DNA of 16,763 bases from a bacterium (GCA_021162155.1 JAGGZF010000030.1:1-16763), one strand, 5' to 3'. Numbered from the stretch's first letter, positions 1 to 6,983 are shown. Notes: generated by a model not told the origin, from the letters alone. Translations and numbers: made by a program.

Positions 1-1780
1 CTCCGGTAGGTCCTACAAATAAGAATACTGCTATGGGCTTTCTTTCGGTAGATAGACCTGCCCGATAGGTACGTAGTGCATTAGCCACTAATTTTACCGC
101 TTCTTCCTGATTAATAAGATATTGATGTATTAATTTCTCTAATTGTAATAATTTCTGTTTTTCCTGTAAGTCCTCTGCTACTAAAGGTATCTTCGTCTTT
201 ACACTTACTAAATTAACTATATCTTGTTCAGTGACTATTTTTTTTCTTTGTCTTTTTGCTCCTTGTAAGGCCTCGGTCAGGATTGCCTCTGCTGAAGAAG
301 GTAAAGGTATTTGAGAAAAATAACGCACTGCTAAAGAGGTTGCCCGCTTAATAGCCCTATAACTAACTCTAATTTTTTCTTTACTTTCCCAATCCAAACT
401 TTTATAAGCCAAAATTTGGATTGCTTCTTCAGCGCTAACTGGCTCCACTCGCACTAAAGAAAAATTAGAAGTGATAAAACCATCAGTTTCTAAATAGCGA
501 GAATACTCTTTATCGCTGGTCGCCCCTATGATTGGTATCCAAGCGGAGTTTATTAATGGTTTGAGAATATCCAAAGCAGTTATACCACCTTGTTCTTGAG
601 TTAACAACTTTAGGTTATGAAAATCAGGGAGATATAATATAATGTCTCTATTATAACGAAATTCCTGAACTATCTTGGTTAGTATATTAAATACTTCTAA
701 AGAGGTATTAAATTCAGAAAATAAAGAGGAAAGGGGTAATTTAACTAAACGAAAATCCCTCAAGGCAGAGGGAACATTATCTCTCACTAAATTGTAAGCC
801 AAATAAGATACTATTGTCTCTTTCCCTGCGCCCGCAGGCCCTACTAACAGAACATTTCTTTTATCTCTCCGTGCCAGCAGGTCAACCATTGCTTGATAAA
901 TATCCCGATGACCTATCATTATACCAATCCTTAATCTACGGGCTAAATCTGTAAAATCTATCCCATATTTATCTAACAAAGGAGTAGGTCTGGAAGTTAA
1001 GGCGCGATTCACTTTCACTTTTTTTATCTCCGCAGGATGTATTCTTTTTCTCTCCTCCTCTAATCCGCTGATAAGACGGGCACGGGGTGTTTTAGAAAGA
1101 CGGGAAAGAATAAAAGCAATCCTTAAATCTATCTTATTTATTTTATACCAAGAAAAGATTTTTTCCAGCTGGCCTTCAGATAATTCATACAAAGCCATTA
1201 AAAGGCTTGGTTTATCTATTGATTGACATTTATTAGTTAGGGCCTCTTTAAGCGCCTGCCTCGCTACTTGTCTGCAAAATTCTCGTTCTGATATCTCTCT
1301 TTTCTTCTCACTCTCCTCTAACTTTATTATTCTATTCTGTAAATCTTTTATCTCTTCAAAAGTAATATCCAGACGCTCTAAAGCATCACGAATTGTTCTA
1401 TCTTTTAATAATAAAGAGCATAGGGTAAGGTATTTATCTCTTCCTGTTTTTTTACTAATAACTACAGAATCTGCTAATATCTGCTTGGCGTCAGGAGAAA
1501 GAAAACGGGCTAAATTAACCCTTCGCTTCCGAAAGTACCTCGGCTCCAGAAAAAAATCAGAAGACCTGCGCTTAATTAATACAAATCCCAGAAAAATTGC
1601 TCCTAAAATTCCTCCGTACTGCCATCGTCCTCTTACTACTACAATTAATGACAACACTCCTATCCAGCCCCACAATAGTAATAATAAAACAATTAAATCA
1701 TACAACTTTCTCCGGACAGGAGACCAAAAGATCCTTTCTTCCTGAAAATAATATTCCTTTTGTTCTTCTGAATTATTCAT
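1..1780 (-). CDS. Membrane-anchored ClpC/ClpB-like AAA+ ATPase with degenerate D1 domain (3' end cut by window edge)
   Basis: A 593-codon open frame starts at the ATG at 1778-1780 and runs off the left edge. An in-frame stop lies a few codons upstream of that ATG, so the start is firm. Residues 28-50 and 54-70 look like two membrane helices. Two Clp_N-like repeats follow (about 94-145 and 166-222), then the usual linker into D1 (TPLLDKYGIDFTDLARR, 266-282). D1 is recognisable from end to end but lacks key residues. Walker A reads GPAGAGKE (Glu where Ser/Thr binds Mg). Walker B reads ILYLPDFHNL where ClpC has ILFIDEIHTL. The pore-loop YRG is missing, and the Arg-finger region reads FITSNFS instead of ALERRFQ. 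The D2 start (LINQEEAVKLVANALRTYRAGL-like, from about 555) and the beginning of its Walker A (VFLFVGPTG) look normal up to the edge. By family it is an unfoldase or protease-partner ATPase. I infer that only D2 hydrolyses ATP. It is probably co-transcribed with the small membrane protein 67 nt upstream. Confidence 0.88.
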   Translation of the reverse strand, partial: MNNSEEQKEYYFQEERIFWSPVRRKLYDLIVLLLLLWGWIGVLSLIVVVRGRWQYGGILGAIFLGFVLIKRRSSDFFLEPRYFRKRRVNLARFLSPDAKQILADSVVISKKTGRDKYLTLCSLLLKDRTIRDALERLDITFEEIKDLQNRIIKLEESEKKREISEREFCRQVARQALKEALTNKCQSIDKPSLLMALYELSEGQLEKIFSWYKINKIDLRIAFILSRLSKTPRARLISGLEEERKRIHPAEIKKVKVNRALTSRPTPLLDKYGIDFTDLARRLRIGIMIGHRDIYQAMVDLLARRDKRNVLLVGPAGAGKETIVSYLAYNLVRDNVPSALRDFRLVKLPLSSLFSEFNTSLEVFNILTKIVQEFRYNRDIILYLPDFHNLKLLTQEQGGITALDILKPLINSAWIPIIGATSDKEYSRYLETDGFITSNFSLVRVEPVSAEEAIQILAYKSLDWESKEKIRVSYRAIKRATSLAVRYFSQIPLPSSAEAILTEALQGAKRQRKKIVTEQDIVNLVSVKTKIPLVAEDLQEKQKLLQLEKLIHQYLINQEEAVKLVANALRTYRAGLSTERKPIAVFLFVGPTG

Positions 1781-1847
1781 TTCTGTTAATTTCGTTGATT
1801 ACTCATAAACTAATCCGCATAAACAAAGTGAGTAAGAGGGCTAAAAA

Positions 1848-2180
1848 TTAAAAAAGCATCTTACCGATAAGATAAAAAGGTAAAATTAACCACGCGCAAT
1901 AAAGCATTGAATACATTGAGGATATTATTATAATAATTATTCCCCCTCCAACTATTTTAAGAATTCGAATAGGAATACTGACTAAATATCCGGCAAAAGA
2001 ATACTGTTGCCACAGAGGAACCCAGAAATAGCGAATATTTAAGAATACCCCCAACCTCTCTTCCAAATTATAAAGGATATTCTGATAAGTTCTCCAAAAA
2101 AAATGTGTTCCTTCTATATAATAAGTACGGATAAAAGATTCGATATAAAAAAGTAATCTTTTTAATAAATAAACAATCAT
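1848..2180 (-). CDS. Small hydrophobic membrane protein, function unknown
   Basis: This is a 110-residue protein that I do not recognise. The N-terminal half (1-50) is rich in aromatic and basic residues and looks amphipathic. From about residue 50 it turns hydrophobic, with a long membrane stretch around 66-107 that contains GGGIIIIIISS and a possible second helix. It has no signal peptidase site and no cysteine pair. It lies 27 nt after the EndoQ-like gene and 67 nt before the ClpC-like gene, all on one strand, so co-transcription is likely. The following gene product also carries membrane helices, so a role as membrane partner or substrate adaptor of that ATPase is possible, but this rests on position only. 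No good Shine-Dalgarno sequence precedes the ATG. The length, composition and placement make it a believable gene. Confidence 0.65.
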   Translation of the reverse strand: MIVYLLKRLLFYIESFIRTYYIEGTHFFWRTYQNILYNLEERLGVFLNIRYFWVPLWQQYSFAGYLVSIPIRILKIVGGGIIIIIISSMYSMLYCAWLILPFYLIGKMLF

Positions 2181-2207
2181 CCTGATTTTATTTTATCAGA
2201 ATAACCT

Positions 2208-3455
2208 TTAAGAGAAAAGGGCTGCCTGAGAGGGATTTTCTTTCTTTTCAGAAGTTATTCTTATTTTCCCATACTCTCCGTCATAGCCGGGCTCAACTAC
2301 CACTTCTCCTTCTCTGGCTTTCTCTATAGCCCTCGCTATATTTTCTGATACAACTTGAGCCAAGTCCGAATAGGGAACTTCCAGAAGAACCGCTAATTCT
2401 GTAGAGAAATTATAAATAAGTTTATTATATTCTTGTTCCACTTTTTTAGTTTTCACTCCTACCTGTAGCACCTCTCCTATTATCTCTTTCAAGGGAATAA
2501 GTCTTTTATAAGGGATAGCCGAGGACGGAATAAATCCTTCTTCTCTGTCTGCTAAAGCATCTACCCGGGATAATACTCCTACAGTAAGAGGCCTATGACA
2601 CACCGGACATATTCCATTCACTTCCTTTCTTTCCTGAGGAGACATTCTTACTCCGCAATTCCTGTGGCCATCATAATGATATTTTCCTTCTTCTGGATAA
2701 AACTCAATGGTATATAAAAATTTACTTTTATCTTTTTTAAGAATAGCGTCTCTTAAAGCGAAATAATTTAATTCTGTATCAAAAACATTTGCTTCTCTGG
2801 CTAAATGATCAGGGGAATGAGCATCAGAATTAGACACCAAACAGAATTGATCTAATTGCGATAATCTCCAGTTCATAGGAGGATCGCTACTTAAACCGGT
2901 CTCTAAAGCAGAAATATATCGTACATTCTCTCCGAACGCTTCCTGCAAACTGTCAAAACCAGACATAGAACCAAATAATCCAAACCACGGAGTCCAAATA
3001 TGAGCAGGAATAAAAAGGGCCTGTGGTTCTATCTGAAAAACTATCTTTAGTAGTTCTTCAGAATCCATTCCTAAAATAGGCCTACCATCGGCTTTCAGGT
3101 TGCCCTGCCAAGACAAAGCACTGTTAATTTTAGCCGCAGATTCCAAAGAAGGAAGAACAACTAAATTATGAATTCGTCGTGTTTTTCCTCCCCGGGAATA
3201 GATATTACTAATCTCTCCAGTTACTACAAATCTTACTTTTCCCTCCTTGTCTTCTTTCATTTTATATAAACCCTCTTCTGCTGGTTCCAGTTGTTCCTGT
3301 AATTGCTTAAACCATTCAGGATGAGTAAAATCTCCTGTACCTACTACAGTTATTCCCTTTATTTGAGCCACAGATTTGATATGGGTTAAATCCATATCTT
3401 TAGATGTAGCCCGAGAATATTTAGAATGAATATGTAAATCGGCAATTATTTTCAT
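2208..3455 (-). CDS. Endonuclease Q-like PHP-domain DNA repair nuclease
   Basis: A 415-residue PHP-family protein matching the endonuclease Q architecture (often mis-annotated as a UvrD-type helicase). EndoQ cuts DNA 5' of deaminated bases (uracil, hypoxanthine, xanthine) and abasic sites. The PHP metal ligands are visible: DLHIHSKYS (H8, H10), GTGDFTHP (D42, H45), E81, PAHIWTPWFG (H152) and SNSDAHSP (D211, H213). A zinc-finger region follows, HRNCGVRMSP...CPVCHRPL (C267, C283, C286 plus a probable fourth ligand). Next comes TVGVLSRVDALADR and a helical C-terminal domain. The last residues are QAALFS, which resembles the bacterial sliding-clamp-binding consensus QxxLF. The frame stays open 13 codons further upstream, but those codons lie in the tRNA gene. 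The ATG at 3453-3455 gives the expected family start (MKIIADLHIHS). No Shine-Dalgarno sequence is evident. It sits in the archease-rtcB transcription unit. EndoQ proper is best known from archaea, so the biochemical assignment is good but not certain. Confidence 0.85.
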   Translation of the reverse strand: MKIIADLHIHSKYSRATSKDMDLTHIKSVAQIKGITVVGTGDFTHPEWFKQLQEQLEPAEEGLYKMKEDKEGKVRFVVTGEISNIYSRGGKTRRIHNLVVLPSLESAAKINSALSWQGNLKADGRPILGMDSEELLKIVFQIEPQALFIPAHIWTPWFGLFGSMSGFDSLQEAFGENVRYISALETGLSSDPPMNWRLSQLDQFCLVSNSDAHSPDHLAREANVFDTELNYFALRDAILKKDKSKFLYTIEFYPEEGKYHYDGHRNCGVRMSPQERKEVNGICPVCHRPLTVGVLSRVDALADREEGFIPSSAIPYKRLIPLKEIIGEVLQVGVKTKKVEQEYNKLIYNFSTELAVLLEVPYSDLAQVVSENIARAIEKAREGEVVVEPGYDGEYGKIRITSEKKENPSQAALFS

Positions 3456-3464
3456 AAAACTTAG

Positions 3465-3536
3465 TCCCCGGAGGAGGAATCGAACCTCCATCACAGGTTC
3501 CGGAAACCTGTATTTTATCCGTTAAACTACCCGGGG
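3465..3536 (-). tRNA. tRNA-Arg (anticodon CCG)
   Basis: On the minus strand the 72-nt sequence folds as a full cloverleaf. The acceptor stem is CCCCGGG with TCCGGGG (7 pairs, one G-U). The D stem is GTTT/AAAT (first pair G-U) with loop AACGGATA. The anticodon stem is CAGGT/ACCTG with loop TTCCGGA, giving anticodon CCG (reads CGG, Arg). The variable loop is TGAT, and the T stem is GGAGG/CCTCC with loop TTCGATT. The discriminator is A, and the next bases are CTA, so CCA is not encoded and must be added after transcription. The gene begins 3 nt after the permease stop codon and ends 9 nt before the EndoQ-like ATG. It is therefore almost certainly excised from a longer mRNA. Confidence 0.96.
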
Positions 3537-3539
3537 TAG

Positions 3540-4706
3540 TTAATAAACCAAAAAGGTCTGGCACAGGGCTCCTACTAATAAAGCTACAATAAGTATTGCT
3601 GCTAATTTCTTATCTAAAGGAACTTGATAATTAGGTGCCACTGAAGAAACTTTCTTAGCTTTTTCTGCTATCAAAACCAACATAATTCCCTCCAATCCTC
3701 CTAATAATCCTCCTATAAAAGACATCAATTTAATAATATTGGCGAAATTAGAGAGATATAAAACCAGAGGACCCAAAACTACCACTAAATAGCTTATGAA
3801 AGGAGTCCATTTAAAGTCGTAAATAAAACTATTTTTAATATAATCGGCAAAAATTAAATAAGAAGTGGCTACTGCTAAAAACCCTAATAATGCCCCCAAG
3901 AAAACAATAGGTTTCCCTAAAACCCCCATCAAGCCACTAATGGCGTCACGAGAGGTATGTTCTCCGCTCACTCCTACTACAGAAAGCATAAATAAAAGAT
4001 AACATATTACTGGAATTAAAGTGCCTATTATAATAATTCTCTTTAATTTACTTTCTAATTTACGCCTCTTTATAATCTTGGCTGCTTCTGGAATAGCCAC
4101 CATTCCGTTTACAGCAAAGAAAATCACCCCATAGGGTAATAACCAACCCCAGTGATTATTAAAATGAAGCCAATTTATTTGAGAAAAACTGAAATGAGGT
4201 AATGCCTGAAAACTTATTACTAAAAATATTATTAATAATAAAAAGGAAAGATAAAAATTAATCGCTGTTATTTTTTGATTAGCATTAACTATAAATAAAC
4301 TGAATACTAACCATAATATTATAGTCAACAAGCCACTAGGAATATCTACTCCCGGGAAAAGAAAACCTAAAATAACTCTCAAGAAATCGCCTCCTAAAAT
4401 AAGATAAATCAGTAAAGAGAAGGAAAAAGTAAGGAAAGTAGTAATCAGAATAAACCTTTTGGCTTTTGCACCTAAATAATATCCTGCATAGCCGGGTAGA
4501 CGAAATTCTTTCGGAGTTCTTAATACTACCTCTCCATAAAGTAGATGGAGAAAAGTTATAATTATAGTTACAATAATCAGCCAAAAGAGAAAAATACTCA
4601 TTCCCGAATATTCAGCTACATAAGGAAGAGTAAAAACACCGGCACCTATTATGGTCCCAACTATAATCGCTATTGCCTCTATTAAAATTAAAGGAGTTTT
4701 TTTCAT
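3540..4706 (-). CDS. Amino-acid permease, aromatic amino acid (TyrP/Mtr-like, AAAP/HAAAP) type
   Basis: This is a polytopic inner-membrane protein of 388 residues with about 11 hydrophobic segments. The first helix carries GTIIGAGVFTLPY, the conserved unwound substrate-site motif of the amino acid/auxin and hydroxy/aromatic amino-acid permease families (TyrP, TnaB, Mtr, SdaC). Later signatures also fit, such as FAVNGMVAIPEA in a middle helix. It probably imports an amino acid, plausibly tyrosine or tryptophan, by cation symport; the exact substrate cannot be read from the sequence. That fits an auxotrophic, host-dependent lifestyle, which is an inference. An in-frame TTG exists two codons upstream (4710-4712), but I prefer the ATG at 4704-4706 giving MKKTPLIL, with basic residues ahead of the first helix. 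The gap to the upstream EF-Tu-like gene is 53 nt, and the tRNA-Arg starts 3 nt downstream. Confidence 0.82.
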   Translation of the reverse strand: MKKTPLILIEAIAIIVGTIIGAGVFTLPYVAEYSGMSIFLFWLIIVTIIITFLHLLYGEVVLRTPKEFRLPGYAGYYLGAKAKRFILITTFLTFSFSLLIYLILGGDFLRVILGFLFPGVDIPSGLLTIILWLVFSLFIVNANQKITAINFYLSFLLLIIFLVISFQALPHFSFSQINWLHFNNHWGWLLPYGVIFFAVNGMVAIPEAAKIIKRRKLESKLKRIIIIGTLIPVICYLLFMLSVVGVSGEHTSRDAISGLMGVLGKPIVFLGALLGFLAVATSYLIFADYIKNSFIYDFKWTPFISYLVVVLGPLVLYLSNFANIIKLMSFIGGLLGGLEGIMLVLIAEKAKKVSSVAPNYQVPLDKKLAAILIVALLVGALCQTFLVY

Positions 4707-4720
4707 TATCAAAATTTACC

Positions 4721-4750
4721 GTTATATCTCGGCTTTCCCCTAAAGGTCAG
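4721..4750 (-). promoter_or_regulatory. Possible internal promoter before the permease gene
   Basis: On the minus strand CTGACC (4745-4750) and TATAAC (4721-4726) are separated by 18 nt, a moderate sigma-70 match (4/6 and 5/6). A start about 7 nt downstream would leave a leader of under 10 nt before the permease ATG. The site could be chance in AT-rich DNA. Confidence 0.25.
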
Positions 4751-4759
4751 GAAGAAAAA

Positions 4760-5014
4760 CTACTCTAATACTAAATAGACCTTATCTCCCTCTCTTACCT
4801 TATTTTCTACTTTAAGCCCTATAGCACTCCCCTTCTTAGCCAAAGGAACATTTTGATGCTCTATCTGAATGGAATTAACTTCCTGTTCAAAATCAGTGGT
4901 ACTCCCCTTAATGTGTATCTTATCTCCTACTCTTAAATTATCTGTTAGTTCCACTATAGCCACCCCTATTTTTCCATAATAATGAGTGACTTGTCCAATC
5001 AATTTTTCCTCCAT
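4760..5014 (-). CDS. EF-Tu domain II-like small beta-barrel protein
   Basis: This 84-residue protein resembles the second (beta-barrel) domain of translational GTPases and is usually named translation elongation factor-like protein. It begins LIGQVTHYYGKIGVAIVEL, followed by LRVGDKIHIKG, a QEVNSIQIEHQNV strand, and AKKGSAIGLKVENKVREGDKVYLV, the typical domain-II order. It has no G domain, so it cannot be a GTPase. Small stand-alone proteins of this kind occur in archaea and in many candidate-phylum bacteria, and related barrels end some U32 peptidases. Their role is unknown; RNA or tRNA binding is a guess from the fold. It lies 35 nt after rtcB, in an RNA-repair context. The start has an oddity: the best Shine-Dalgarno (GGAGG) lies inside codons 2-3 and is well placed (5-nt gap) for the TTG at 5000-5002, which would give an 80-residue protein. 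Confidence 0.78.
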   Translation of the reverse strand: MEEKLIGQVTHYYGKIGVAIVELTDNLRVGDKIHIKGSTTDFEQEVNSIQIEHQNVPLAKKGSAIGLKVENKVREGDKVYLVLE

Positions 5015-5049
5015 AAAATTAAATTTTTAATTTTATTTATCGACCTTAA

Positions 5050-6501
5050 TTATTCTCCTTTTATGACGGCTATGGGCCTCAAACGAGCCACTTTGATGGA
5101 TAACCCTGCCCGATGCACTACTTCTATCACTTGTTGAATATCTTTATACGCCTGTGGTGCCTCCTCGGTAATACCTTTTTGAGAGCGACATTTTACTATA
5201 ATTCCCTTTTGACGCAATGAAGATAATATCGCTGAAGCAGAAAGTATTTTTCTTGCTTTATGTCTGGACATAACTCTTCCAGAGCCATGACAGGTAGAAT
5301 AAAAAGATTGTTCTCCAGAAGGTATTCCTGCTAAAACAAAAGAGTTCGTTCCCATTGAGCCCGGTATTAGCACCGGTTGACCTGCCTCTTTATAATCATC
5401 GGGAATTTCTGAATGGTGAGGAGGAAATGCCCTAGTAGCGCCTTTGCGATGCACTAATACTTCTTTTTTCTCCCCTTTTATTACATAAACTTCCCTCTTT
5501 ATTATATTATGCGCTACATCATATAGAAGTTTCAACCTGCTTCCGGAGTTTCCCACAACCTTCTTCCAGGCATTTCTGACATAATAACTAATGGACTGGC
5601 GATTAGCCCAAGCGAAATTAGCAGCAGCAGCCATTGCCTGAAAATATTTTTTTCCTTCTGGGGAAGAAAAAGGCACACAAGCGAACTCTTTATCAGGAAC
5701 TGAAATTTTATATTTTGGCAGAGCAGAAATCATTAATTTAAGATAGTCGGTACATACTTGGTGCCCTAATCCTCTGGATCCTGTATGTATCATTATCACT
5801 ATTTGATTCTTAAACAGACCAAATACTTGCGCTATTTTAGAATTATATATCTCTTCTACAACTTGAATCTCTAAAAAATGATTTCCGCTTCCCAATGTTC
5901 CTACTTGGTCTCTACCCCTCTCTTTAGCATGTTTAGAAACTAACTGTGCATTTGCCCATTCTAATTTCCCTCCTGCTTCACAATGTTTCAGGTCCTCTAG
6001 CACTCCATATCCTTGCTCTACTATTCTCTCTGCGCCACCTTCTAATATTTTATCTATTTCTAATAAAGACAATTTATTTTTTCTTCCTCTGCCCAAACCA
6101 GAAGGAACTTCTTTCTGTAAAGCACTAGCCAATTTGTCTATATAAGAATCTATCTCGGAAAGAGTTAAAGAAGATAACAATAATCTCATTCCGCAGTTAA
6201 TATCATATCCACATAAACCCGGAGAAATAATTCCTTCTTTGCTGTCAATAGCCACTACTCCTCCTATGGGACTGGCGTAACCGGTATGAATATCAGGCAT
6301 AGCCAAAGAATATTTCTGAACCCCCGGTAAAGTTGCCAAATTTACTAATTGTTGAAATGCTTCTTCTTCAGTAGTATTTATCATTTCTTGGGAAATATAA
6401 ACTCGGGCAGGAACTTTCATATCCTTTCGGTAACTCTGAGGAATCTCCCATAAATAATCGGATATCTTTTGTAAGATTGCTTTATTGAACATATCACACA
6501 T
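5050..6501 (-). CDS. rtcB: RNA-splicing ligase RtcB
   Basis: A full-length (483 aa) RtcB, the GTP- and Mn-dependent ligase joining RNA 2',3'-cyclic phosphate or 3'-phosphate ends to 5'-OH ends in tRNA splicing and RNA repair. All active-site signatures are present: GYDINCG (D100, C103), GSGNHFLE (H208), MIHTGSRG (H239), DVAHN (H331) and TCHGSGR (H405, the guanylated histidine). The N-terminal KISDYLWEIPQSY and MPDIHTGYASPIGGVVA segments are also typical. Two starts are possible. The ATG at 6499-6501 overlaps the end of the archease gene. A second ATG at 6490-6492 begins one base after the archease TGA and gives MFNKAIL. Either way the two genes look translationally coupled. This matches the known partnership in which archease lets RtcB turn over repeatedly. 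CDS 3' neighbour: the EF-Tu-like gene, 35 nt away. Confidence 0.97.
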   Translation of the reverse strand: MCDMFNKAILQKISDYLWEIPQSYRKDMKVPARVYISQEMINTTEEEAFQQLVNLATLPGVQKYSLAMPDIHTGYASPIGGVVAIDSKEGIISPGLCGYDINCGMRLLLSSLTLSEIDSYIDKLASALQKEVPSGLGRGRKNKLSLLEIDKILEGGAERIVEQGYGVLEDLKHCEAGGKLEWANAQLVSKHAKERGRDQVGTLGSGNHFLEIQVVEEIYNSKIAQVFGLFKNQIVIMIHTGSRGLGHQVCTDYLKLMISALPKYKISVPDKEFACVPFSSPEGKKYFQAMAAAANFAWANRQSISYYVRNAWKKVVGNSGSRLKLLYDVAHNIIKREVYVIKGEKKEVLVHRKGATRAFPPHHSEIPDDYKEAGQPVLIPGSMGTNSFVLAGIPSGEQSFYSTCHGSGRVMSRHKARKILSASAILSSLRQKGIIVKCRSQKGITEEAPQAYKDIQQVIEVVHRAGLSIKVARLRPIAVIKGE

Positions 6502-6904
6502 CTAAAAGTAATATTGCCCTCCAATGATTATCTTCTTTCTTAATACTAATCCCATGATAAGTAACGCCTTTAATTTCTTCTCTAAAACTCTTCACTCTTT
6601 TTCCTTTAATAATTGCCCGAAGTCGCTGAGGCTCAAATACTTTAAATTCTACCCGGTCAAAAATAGCATTATAAATATCAGAAAAAGTTAGAACTTCATT
6701 TAGAAAATCTACTAAAAGCACCTCTTGGTTAAGAGAACTAATATTTAACTCTTGAGTAATACTCTCTTCTGTCTGTAAATTTTCAGGATGTAATATCTCT
6801 GCCAATGTTTTTAAGGCTCCTTTAAATAAATCCCTTAGAGAATCTGCCTTAACCTCCACTTTAATATCTGCTGGATGTTCTAAATACTTCCAAGAATAAC
6901 CCAT
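6494..6904 (-). CDS. Archease (RtcB activator)
   Basis: This 136-residue protein matches archease, the small metal-binding cofactor that promotes guanylation and multiple turnover of RtcB. It shows the N-terminal YLEHPADIKVEVKADSL segment with the conserved Asp (D13), the central LLVDFLNEVLTFSDI region, and the C-terminal GVTYHGISIKKEDNHW...LLLDV with the last conserved acidic residue (D135). Its length is normal for the family. The start is well supported: AAGAGGA lies 6 nt before the ATG. The gene is first in the transcription unit and has a promoter match between the rpsT terminator and its start. Its 3' end overlaps the longer rtcB start by 8 nt. Confidence 0.95.
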   Translation of the reverse strand: MGYSWKYLEHPADIKVEVKADSLRDLFKGALKTLAEILHPENLQTEESITQELNISSLNQEVLLVDFLNEVLTFSDIYNAIFDRVEFKVFEPQRLRAIIKGKRVKSFREEIKGVTYHGISIKKEDNHWRAILLLDV

Positions 6905-6910
6905 ATTTCT

Positions 6911-6917
6911 TCCTCTT
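6911..6917 (-). promoter_or_regulatory. Shine-Dalgarno of the archease gene
   Basis: AAGAGGA lies 6 nt before the ATG at 6902-6904. It is one of the few clear Shine-Dalgarno sites in the window; most genes here lack one. Confidence 0.7.
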
Positions 6918-6927
6918 ATCTTCTTCT

Positions 6928-6956
6928 ATTGTAGAATAAAAAAAGAATAAGAGCAA
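6928..6956 (-). promoter_or_regulatory. Promoter of the archease-rtcB transcription unit
   Basis: On the minus strand TTGCTC (6951-6956) and TACAAT (6928-6933) are separated by exactly 17 nt. Transcription would begin near 6921, leaving a leader of about 16 nt that contains the Shine-Dalgarno. The -35 element sits directly behind the U-tract of the rpsT terminator, as expected for a fresh transcription unit. Confidence 0.65.
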
Positions 6957-6957
6957 C

Positions 6958-6983
6958 AAAAATGCCCCTGAATTTCAGGGGCA
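6958..6983 (-). terminator. Intrinsic terminator of rpsT
   Basis: On the minus strand TGCCCCTGA and TCAGGGGCA form a perfect 9-bp GC-rich stem around the loop AAT (6963-6983), followed at once by TTTTTG. It lies 12 nt after the rpsT stop codon. The plus-strand reading has no T-run after the stem, so it works in the minus direction only. It is the one clear terminator in the window. Confidence 0.88.

Noticed and set aside
1485..1851. Plus-strand open frames of about 85 codons, and similar ones near 5946, 6991 and 9346
   Set aside because: They lie opposite clear minus-strand genes or their spacer, have low-complexity composition and match no family.
2181..2200. Short hairpin (CTGAT/ATCAG) after the EndoQ-like gene
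   Set aside because: It has a five-pair stem with no T-run on the minus strand, so it is not a convincing terminator.
3456..3494. N-terminal extension of the EndoQ-like protein by 13 codons
   Set aside because: The extension lies in the tRNA-Arg gene, and the family start motif begins at the ATG at 3455.
5014..5035. Perfect AT-only inverted repeat (10 bp arms, 2-nt centre) at the start of the EF-Tu-like gene
   Set aside because: It contains only A and T, its loop is too short, and it overlaps the start codon. It is weak as a terminator or operator and expected by chance in AT-rich spacers.
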